Of a DNA stretch of 16,989 nucleotides, positions 11,717-16,989 are shown one piece after another. Position numbers and translations under genes: made by a program. Below the pieces are notes generated by a model. That model saw nothing but the letters and a program-made list of their open reading frames with translations. It did no database searches and was not told the origin of the DNA. The stretch spans positions 1-16,989 of the forward strand of contig JAEYPG010000630.1 of NCBI GenBank assembly GCA_023410975.1. Direction: 5' to 3'. The first letter of the stretch is position 1. Every line of letters starts with the position of its first letter. The stretch comes from Pseudomonadota bacterium. GTDB lineage: Bacteria > Pseudomonadota > Gammaproteobacteria > Burkholderiales > Burkholderiaceae_C.

Positions 11717-14665
11717 ATGTCAGCGTTCGCTAACCGCTTCGTCGGACAAAGCAGCCTGCCGGCCCGGCTCAGCGATTTCGACCGCGAGTATTTTTTCTCG
11801 CTCTCCAAGGCTGACATCGCAGCGCTGAACGAGCAGTTTCGTGACGAGCACCGGCTGGCCGCTGCGCTGATGGTGCTGTTCATGCGCGCTGCCGGCCGCA
11901 CGCTCGACGGCTTCACGGTCATCCCGCGCAACCTGCTGCGCTACGCCGCCGAGGCGGTCGGCGTTTCGGCACCCTCCATCGCCAGTCTGCGGGCGATCTA
12001 CCGGCGCCGCCAGACCCACGCCGCCCATCAGCGCTGGGCCAAGGACTATCTGGGCTTGACCGATCTCACTTCGGCAGACGAGGACGAGCTCACGGCCGCG
12101 CTGGGCTTGCAGGCGCAGGAGGCGGCCCACACCGACGACCTCATCGAGGCAGCCAAGCAGTGGCTGTTCGCGCGCCAGGTCCTGATTCCCTCGCCGTACC
12201 GACTGCTGGACTGGGCCCGTGCGGCGTTTACCGAGGTGGAGGCGCAGGTCGTCGCCTGTGTGTCGAAAGCCGTCCCGGCAGCAGCAGCCAGGCAGCTCCT
12301 GAAGGCGGTCTACACGCCACGGCCTCAAGGAGAAGGCTCGTTCATCGAATGGCTCAAGACGCCGCCGAGGCGGCACAGCCCCACGACGCTGGTCTCAACG
12401 ATGGAGAAGATCCGCTACCTGAAGTCCCTGGGTGCCCATACTTGGGACCTCACTCAAGTCGTGCTGGCCAAGCAGCAAGCCTACGCGCGCCAGATCCAGG
12501 CGCGCCGGCCGGTGAAATCCCGAGAGATCCGGCTCCCGATCCAGGTAGTCGAGGTAGTGTGTTTCCTGCGCGTGACGCTGCTGGAGCTCACCGACGCGGC
12601 GCTGCAGCTCTGCAGCCGGCGCAGCCAGCAGCTGCTGCGCGCAGCATCCGAGCGGGCTCAGGCGCGCCGCGGCAACGAGGCCACGGAACTGTTGGCGCAG
12701 GCGGTGCAGCTCAAGAAGGTATTGCATGACGACACGAAAGGGTGGCAGGAACGCGTCCTTGAAGCCCAATGCCTGCTCTCGGGCATCGATGCGGCTGTCG
12801 GCACATCTGCAAGCTTCGCCGCCCGCGTGCGCATGGCTCTGGCGCAGGACCCGCAGCGGGTACACGCCTGCCTGACCGCCCTTGAGGATCTGGACTTCCA
12901 GGGGCATGCCACGGATGCCGGCTTCGTCCAGTGGCAAGCGTGGCGTGAGCTGCGGCAGCGCAACGCCGATGAGCGTGCCGCGCCTGGTGCGCTGCCCGAT
13001 GTCGGCCCGGCCTGGCAGCCGCTGGTCAGCACGAGCGATCCGAAGGCCGCATGGCAGGCCTTCGAAGCCAGCACCATGATGGCGCTGCGTCGCAGCGTGC
13101 GCCGCGGCTCGGTCTGGGTGGACCACTCGCTGAGCTTTCGCGAGCGCGACCAGATGCTTATCCCACCGCAGCAGTGGGCGCTGCACCGCAGGGCGTTCAT
13201 CGACCAGCTCGGTCTGCCCGAGACGGCTGCGGACTTCGTCAAGCCGCTGATAGCCACGCTCGTGGCCGGCCTGTGGGGCGTGGTCGGCGCCGTCCGCCGC
13301 GGTCAGGTGGAGATCGGCAAAGACGGCATGCTGCACTTGAGCAAGCTCGCCGCCGTGTCCAACGATCGCGAGCCTCGGCGTACCCGGGAAGCCATCTACC
13401 GCAGCATCGGCGCCGTGCAGTTGCCGGATGTGATTCTGGAGGTCGATGCGGCGACCAACTTCAGCGACACGCTGCTGGGGCACCGGGCGCGCTCGAGCCA
13501 GGAGCTGCTGGCGCTCTATGGGGCGCTGCTTGCGCACGGCACCGAGCTGGACGCCAGCGAGGTCGCGCTGATGATCCCGGACCTGGAGCCCCCGCAAATC
13601 CTTGCGGCCATGCGCTCCATCGAGTCCGGCAAGCGCCTGCGCCGGGCCAACGAGCGCATCGTGCAGTATCAAAGCAGCCTTGGCCTGGCAGCACTCTGGG
13701 GCGACGGCGACAAGGCCTCCGCCGACATGCTGGCCCTGGACGCTTCCCGGCAGCTGTGGAGTGCGCGTGTTGACCCGCGTCGGCGCACCTATGCTGCGGG
13801 CATCTACACGCACCTGCGTGACCGCTGGGGCATCGTCTACGACCAGCCGATCGTACTGGGCGAGCGTCAGGCCGGCGTGGCCATCGAAGGCGTCGAGCAG
13901 TTCAACCGGATCGAAGACCGCATCCGCCTGAGCCTGCTATGTGTGGACTCGCATGGCCACACCTCGGTGGCCATGGGGGTCGCGAAACTACTGGGGTTCG
14001 ATCTGTGCCCGCGCCTGCGCAACCTGGCCGAACGCAAATTGTTTCTGCCTCACCCATTTTCCATTCCAGAAGAGCTTGAAAGCGTCGTTGACCGGCGCGT
14101 GTCGCTGCGGGCCATCGAGCGCGGCTGGGACGAGTTGCTGCGGCTGGCAGCCTCCATCCGTACCGGCCGGGTGTCGGCCGCGCTGGCGCTGCAGCGGCTG
14201 GGGTCGGCCGCACGAGGTGATCCGGTTCACCGTGCAGCGGACCACCTGGGACGGCTGCTGCGCACGATCTTCCTTTCGGACTACATGGCCGTGAATGACT
14301 TCCGGCGCGAGATCCACATGCTGCTCGACCGCGGCGAGTCCGTGCACCTGCTGCAGCGCGCGGTCTACAGTGGCAAGGTCGCACCCGAGCGCGGCAGGCG
14401 CGCGGACGAGATGCGCACCATCTCCGGCTCGCACACGCTGCTCGCGAATCTCGTGATCGCGTGGAATACCAGCCGGATGGAGGCCGTCGTGGAGAGGCTG
14501 CGCAAGAGCGGCGTGCGTATCGAGGACGACTGGCTGCGCCGGATGGGTCCAGCCCACTTCGGGCACATCAACTTCCGCGGCACGATGCGTTTTGGCATCG
14601 ACCGCTTCGCACAAGCACTGCTCGACGAGCAGTCGGGCCCGGCGCGCCAGATGCGATTGGTCTGA
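11717..14665 (+). CDS. tnpA: Tn3-family transposase TnpA
   Basis: At 982 aa this is full length for Tn3-family TnpA (about 970-1000 aa), the DDE enzyme that binds the terminal inverted repeats and catalyses replicative transposition into cointegrates. The N-terminal ~170 residues match the DNA-binding region of the family (start FVGQSSLPARLSDFDREYFF), followed by a long helical middle section. The catalytic triad appears intact: Asp663 (WGDGDKASADM), Asp744 (CVDSHGHTSVAMGVAKLLGF) and Glu874 (LDRGESVHLLQRAV). The RWGI...ERQAGVAIEGV and GFDLCPRLRNLAER stretches resemble TnpA of IS1071-like elements, from recollection. ATG 11717 has GAGG at 11708-11711. No resolvase gene, res site or convincing pair of ~38-bp ends was found nearby, so the mobile unit's borders are undefined. 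Confidence 0.93.
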   Translation: MSAFANRFVGQSSLPARLSDFDREYFFSLSKADIAALNEQFRDEHRLAAALMVLFMRAAGRTLDGFTVIPRNLLRYAAEAVGVSAPSIASLRAIYRRRQTHAAHQRWAKDYLGLTDLTSADEDELTAALGLQAQEAAHTDDLIEAAKQWLFARQVLIPSPYRLLDWARAAFTEVEAQVVACVSKAVPAAAARQLLKAVYTPRPQGEGSFIEWLKTPPRRHSPTTLVSTMEKIRYLKSLGAHTWDLTQVVLAKQQAYARQIQARRPVKSREIRLPIQVVEVVCFLRVTLLELTDAALQLCSRRSQQLLRAASERAQARRGNEATELLAQAVQLKKVLHDDTKGWQERVLEAQCLLSGIDAAVGTSASFAARVRMALAQDPQRVHACLTALEDLDFQGHATDAGFVQWQAWRELRQRNADERAAPGALPDVGPAWQPLVSTSDPKAAWQAFEASTMMALRRSVRRGSVWVDHSLSFRERDQMLIPPQQWALHRRAFIDQLGLPETAADFVKPLIATLVAGLWGVVGAVRRGQVEIGKDGMLHLSKLAAVSNDREPRRTREAIYRSIGAVQLPDVILEVDAATNFSDTLLGHRARSSQELLALYGALLAHGTELDASEVALMIPDLEPPQILAAMRSIESGKRLRRANERIVQYQSSLGLAALWGDGDKASADMLALDASRQLWSARVDPRRRTYAAGIYTHLRDRWGIVYDQPIVLGERQAGVAIEGVEQFNRIEDRIRLSLLCVDSHGHTSVAMGVAKLLGFDLCPRLRNLAERKLFLPHPFSIPEELESVVDRRVSLRAIERGWDELLRLAASIRTGRVSAALALQRLGSAARGDPVHRAADHLGRLLRTIFLSDYMAVNDFRREIHMLLDRGESVHLLQRAVYSGKVAPERGRRADEMRTISGSHTLLANLVIAWNTSRMEAVVERLRKSGVRIEDDWLRRMGPAHFGHINFRGTMRFGIDRFAQALLDEQSGPARQMRLV

Positions 14666-14833
14666 GGCACTGCTGCGCGCGTACACGTCCAGGGGTCGCC
14701 TTGCCCGGGCGGCAATCTCACTACAGGCCCGGGGGATAGTGTGCCGGCAGGGGGGCAGGAGTACCCTGACTTGACGCATTCACCGCCCGCCTGGGTTTGC
14801 AAGGGTCATTCCTGGCCGAAGCCACGCGTCATT

Positions 14834-14850
14834 TCGATCGTCACGATCGA
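14834..14850. promoter_or_regulatory. 17-bp perfect inverted repeat upstream of the 343-aa gene
   Basis: TCGATCGT (14834-14841) and ACGATCGA (14843-14850) are exact inverted copies around one central base, followed by a run of six C. The site lies 42-58 bases upstream of ATG 14892, where an operator over the promoter would be expected. It may control the downstream cluster. Alternatively the GATCGACCCC edge could be part of a decayed Tn3-type right end. Neither role is shown. Confidence 0.45.
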
Positions 14851-14891
14851 CCCCCCTCTCACGGTCCAGCGGGCCGCGCAAGGCAAAGGCC

Positions 14892-15923
14892 ATGGACATC
14901 TTTCGCGAATCGGCGCTGGAGCGCGAAGGCGCACAGGCGGCAGCCCGTGGACAGCACTGGCGCTCCAACCCCTTTCTTCTCAAGGACAACATGCCCCAGG
15001 CCTCGGGCGAGTCGCTTGGCGCCTGGTCGCGTTGGCACGACGCCTGGCAAAGGGGTTTTGAAGGGTATTTTCAACAGGGCCCGGAGTTTGCGCGCCAGCG
15101 CCAGGAAAAACTCAGCGCGGATCTGCTCAAGACCATGGCAGGGCGCTCGCTGCGGTGGCTGCCAGGCCTGCGCAATTTCACGGCCAAGCACAAGCGGCTT
15201 GGTCTCGTACAGGGCCTGACGTCGTCCACAACGCATGACCGTGACCAGCAGGGGCATGAGTGGGACCTGGAGGACCATGAACGCAGCAGGGCGGGGACCA
15301 CGCGGATCGACGCGCAACTGCGCGCCATTGTCCAGCGGCTGCGTGGCCCACACGGCATGCCGTCAACGGCCGAGGCGGCGGCCCTGTCGAACGGCAGGGG
15401 CTGTCCATCACCGCGGGGCAGCACCCATGCCCCTTGTCTGACCGCCATGAGCGGTCCGGCCGGTGAGAGTCGGCACCCAGCGCAAACGCATGCCGCATCG
15501 GCGCCGCTGCAATCTGGCCCGGCACCGCTGGAAGCCCCCGGTGCCACGGACCTGCACGGCGCGCACCTGGCATCGCAGGAGGATCAGCTCAGAAAGGAGC
15601 TCGGCATCCGCCGCATCGGTTGGCGCTACGAGTACCGGGGCTACCGCTATGACCGGCTCGCCGATGCCGTGGCCTACGCGAAGTTGGACCGGGTTGAGCC
15701 TCGTGGCGAAGCGGTCCGGGAACGCAGCCTGCTTGCCGATGAACCACCGACCATGCCGTCCAGTGAGGACCGCAAGCTGATGGACACCTGGGACATCGGC
15801 TTCGACGCCGGCATCTACACCTTCCAGAACTATCGGTACGAGCGCCTGTGCGATGCCGTGGCCTACGCCAGGCTGCTGGCAAGCCGCTGTGGCACCTCAA
15901 CGCTTCAGGAGCACCAACCATGA
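14892..15923 (+). CDS. Hypothetical protein with RMF/CrpP-like N-terminus and two Tyr-rich C-terminal repeats
   Basis: 343 aa, no signal peptide or membrane segment. Residues ~10-60 (GQHWRSNPF, then a ~17-residue gap, WHDAWQRGFEG) follow the pattern of the small ribosome modulation factor/CrpP-like fold: A/Y-rich helix, NP[FY], Gly, WxxGF. The middle (~150-230) is low-complexity and Pro/Ala/Ser-rich, probably disordered. The C-terminus holds two related units, WRYEYRGYRYDRLADAVAYA at 244-263 and IYTFQNYRYERLCDAVAYA at 308-326, sharing a 17-bp identical DNA stretch (15663-15679 and 15852-15868). The start has only a weak AAAGG site. Its stop overlaps the next start (ATGA at 15920-15923), so the two are probably translationally coupled. 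Function is not recognised; the RMF-like fold hints at ribosome or nucleic-acid binding, which is inference. Confidence 0.8.
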   Translation: MDIFRESALEREGAQAAARGQHWRSNPFLLKDNMPQASGESLGAWSRWHDAWQRGFEGYFQQGPEFARQRQEKLSADLLKTMAGRSLRWLPGLRNFTAKHKRLGLVQGLTSSTTHDRDQQGHEWDLEDHERSRAGTTRIDAQLRAIVQRLRGPHGMPSTAEAAALSNGRGCPSPRGSTHAPCLTAMSGPAGESRHPAQTHAASAPLQSGPAPLEAPGATDLHGAHLASQEDQLRKELGIRRIGWRYEYRGYRYDRLADAVAYAKLDRVEPRGEAVRERSLLADEPPTMPSSEDRKLMDTWDIGFDAGIYTFQNYRYERLCDAVAYARLLASRCGTSTLQEHQP

Positions 15924-16153
15924 CGACGAATTCCCATGAACGACCTCCGTCGCGCCGAGAGGCGTTGCGCGATGGCCTGCAACTGACGGCAAGCCTGCTC
16001 AAGCGCCGACTCGCTTGTGACATTCCCGCCGGCTACATCGATGACTATCTGGCGCTGGACTGGCTGGAATGGAGGGGCGGCACGCTGCGCCTGACGATCA
16101 CCGGCGAAAACATCTGCCGGCATTTCGAGTCCCTCCCCCGACGCCGCGCGTAA
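15920..16153 (+). CDS. Small hypothetical protein (77 aa), coupled to upstream gene
   Basis: The start ATG 15920 overlaps the stop of the preceding gene as ATGA and has CAGGAG at 15906-15911, a good ribosome site. The product is soluble and basic at both ends (SRREALRDG, then LPRRRA). Its centre reads ACDIPAGYIDDYLALDWLEW, RGGTLRLTITGENICRHF, suggesting a small alpha/beta or winged-helix-like module. No family was recognised. Upstream in-frame starts (15848) fall inside the previous gene and are less likely. The overlap supports co-expression and possibly joint function with the 343-aa protein. Confidence 0.75.
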   Translation: MTTNSHERPPSRREALRDGLQLTASLLKRRLACDIPAGYIDDYLALDWLEWRGGTLRLTITGENICRHFESLPRRRA

Positions 16154-16161
16154 GGCAAGCG

Positions 16162-16425
16162 ATGACCAAGCCCCAACTCCCCGCCCAGGCGCTGCGCACG
16201 GAGGTCGAGCAGCGGCTGCGCCTGGTGCCGATCCTGCGGGCGGCCCTGGAGCAAGACGCCGCCTTTGATCTGTGCGTCGGATCGCCTTGGCTCCATGAGC
16301 GTGACGGGCGAGGGCGCAACTGGAACATCAGCGGATTCCGCTCTGGCTTCGTCTTCTGGCCGCAGTGCCAGGAAGAGTTTCGGGTCATCGTGGACCGGTT
16401 GCGCGCGCACTACGACATCAGCTGA
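16162..16425 (+). CDS. Small hypothetical protein (87 aa)
   Basis: It starts at ATG 16162, eight bases after the preceding stop, with AAGG at 16152-16155 as ribosome site. The N-terminal half is a predicted helix (LRTEVEQRLRLVPILRAALE). The second half contains SPWLHERDGRGRNWNISGF and ends with another helix (EEFRVIVDRLRAHYDIS). There is no signal peptide or membrane segment. The tight spacing places it in the same operon as the two upstream genes. No family or function was recognised. Confidence 0.7.
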   Translation: MTKPQLPAQALRTEVEQRLRLVPILRAALEQDAAFDLCVGSPWLHERDGRGRNWNISGFRSGFVFWPQCQEEFRVIVDRLRAHYDIS

Positions 16426-16532
16426 AGCAGCGAAGGCATTCGAGCTCACGCAGGGGACGTTGCACCTGCAGCGCTTGAAGCATCCGGCCTCTGCCACAAC
16501 GGCTGTTGCCGCCGCCCACGAGGAGCGCGTCC

Positions 16533-16886
16533 ATGACCCACGGCACCACGAAACCGCCCGAACCCATCCTGCTCTCGGCGGCCCGCATCAGCACCTTCGA
16601 CGGGCAGCGAGCGCTGACCGGGGCCAGCGGCTTCTTCTTCGAGCGCGATGGCCGGCTGTACCTGGTGACGAGCCGGCACGTGCTCCTTGACGAGCCCAGC
16701 CGGCACTTTCCCGACCGCATCGAGATCGAGCTGCACACCGACGCGGACAACCTTGCCGTCTCCACCGGGCTGTCCATGCTGCTGTACCGCGAGGGCAAGA
16801 GCGTGTGGCGCGACGGCATCGACAGCGGTGGCGAGATCGATGTCGCCGTCCTGGAGATCGACCTGTTGGCGCCGACCGAAAACTGA
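16533..16886 (+). pseudogene. Trypsin-like serine peptidase, 3' part removed by IS21 insertion
   Basis: It starts at ATG 16533 behind AGGAG (16521-16525). Residues 31-51 (ASGFFFERDGRLYLVTSRHVL) match the first strands and catalytic-His motif of chymotrypsin-fold peptidases (His49). EIDVAVLEI at 101-109 supplies the probable catalytic Asp103. The frame then enters the IS21-family end: native sequence stops near residue 110, the last seven residues come from the element, and the stop is in its repeat. The Ser-containing second barrel is absent, so the product cannot be an active peptidase. No signal peptide is seen, so the intact form was probably cytoplasmic. The 107-bp gap from the previous gene leaves operon membership likely but unproven. 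Confidence 0.8.
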
Positions 16887-16924
16887 GCCACTTTTGATGG
16901 TCGTGCCGACCGAAAACTGAGCCA
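16871..16924 (+). repeat. Two 20-bp terminal repeats of the IS21-family element
   Basis: GCCGACCGAAAACTGAGCCA occurs exactly at 16871-16890 and again at 16905-16924, a 34-bp period. Such direct repeats near each end are transposase-binding sites in IS21-family elements. The first copy supplies the TGA (16884-16886) that ends the truncated peptidase frame. Confidence 0.85.
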
Positions 16925-16936
16925 GGTGAACACCTA

Positions 16937-16962
16937 CCCTGCTGCTTTTTTGTGCAGCAGGG
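16937..16962 (+). promoter_or_regulatory. Leader hairpin just upstream of istA
   Basis: CCCTGCTGC (16937-16945) pairs perfectly with GCAGCAGGG (16954-16962) around a T-rich 8-nt loop. The stem ends five bases before GAGG (16967-16970), the probable istA ribosome site. It could attenuate read-through transcription from the host gene or modulate istA translation. There is no T-run after the stem, so a classical terminator is unlikely. Confidence 0.55.
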
Positions 16963-16980
16963 AATTGAGGATTGATCACC

Positions 16981-16989
16981 ATGGACCAG
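16981..16989 (+). CDS. istA: istA transposase, first three codons only
   Basis: ATG 16981 follows GAGG at 16967-16970 and is the first ATG after the IS21-type repeats and leader hairpin. Only Met-Asp-Gln is in the window. The assignment as istA, the DDE transposase of IS21-family elements normally followed by the AAA+ helper istB, rests on position within the element rather than on the sequence of the product. Confidence 0.55.

Larger units (their letters stand above)
16864..16989 (+). mobile_element. Left end of an IS21-family element (partial)
   Basis: The element appears to begin near TG at 16864, inside the peptidase gene. It shows the IS21-family hallmark of repeated transposase-binding sites at the end, a short leader with a hairpin, then istA starting ATGGACCAG at 16981. 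The remainder lies outside the window, so the right end and target duplication cannot be checked. The exact left boundary could be off by a few bases. Confidence 0.75.

Noticed and set aside
12395..13813. Long minus-strand frame opposite the transposase
   Set aside because: Antisense shadow of tnpA with no recognisable domain.
11555..14854. Candidate Tn3-type inverted repeat pair (GGGGTCG at 11555, inverted at 14848-14854)
   Set aside because: By eye fewer than half of the 38 positions match beyond the first seven, far below typical Tn3-family end identity.

Overview
The window is high-GC DNA with Shine-Dalgarno-type starts and several GTG starts. The IS21-family end at the right edge and the dense mix of insertion sequences fit an accessory region of a Betaproteobacterium, probably Burkholderiales. 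That placement is an inference from style and element types, not from a phylogenetic marker.

Bases 1 to about 1347 are a degraded, partly lower-GC stretch. It holds a strong hairpin (255-284), a decayed IS3-family orfB remnant with its right inverted repeat (552-818), and three copies of a short dispersed motif just upstream of the first kinase gene. No intact gene was recognised there.

Bases 1348-11283 carry three large sensor histidine kinase genes on the + strand. Kinase 1 (1348-4938) is a soluble hybrid kinase: PAS-like, GAF, three PAS, HisKA, HATPase and receiver. Kinase 2 (5240-7432) is soluble: PAS-like, GAF, PAS, HisKA and HATPase. Kinase 3 (8182-11283) is membrane-anchored: periplasmic sensor, HAMP, three PAS, HisKA and HATPase. 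Kinase 2 looks like a mosaic, with a front half paralogous to kinase 1 and a catalytic half closely paralogous to kinase 3. No stand-alone response regulator, Hpt protein or DNA-binding output protein lies in the window. The only receiver is the one fused to kinase 1. A frameshifted addiction-module antidote relic without a toxin (7717-8023) sits between kinases 2 and 3.

Bases 11717-14665 encode a full-length Tn3-family transposase with an apparently intact DDE triad. I found no convincing terminal inverted repeats or resolvase. Downstream, 14892-16886 is a small co-directional cluster: a 343-aa protein with an RMF/CrpP-like N-terminal motif and two C-terminal Tyr-rich repeats, a 77-aa protein that overlaps it by ATGA, an 87-aa protein, and a trypsin-like peptidase gene. 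The last is cut after its His and Asp residues by the left end of an IS21-family element (from about 16864), whose istA begins at 16981 and runs out of the window.

The kinases could plausibly form one signalling node, with kinase 2 or 3 dimerising with or feeding phosphoryl groups to kinase 1. The strongest candidate for an undescribed unit is the 14892-16886 cluster, interrupted here by IS21.
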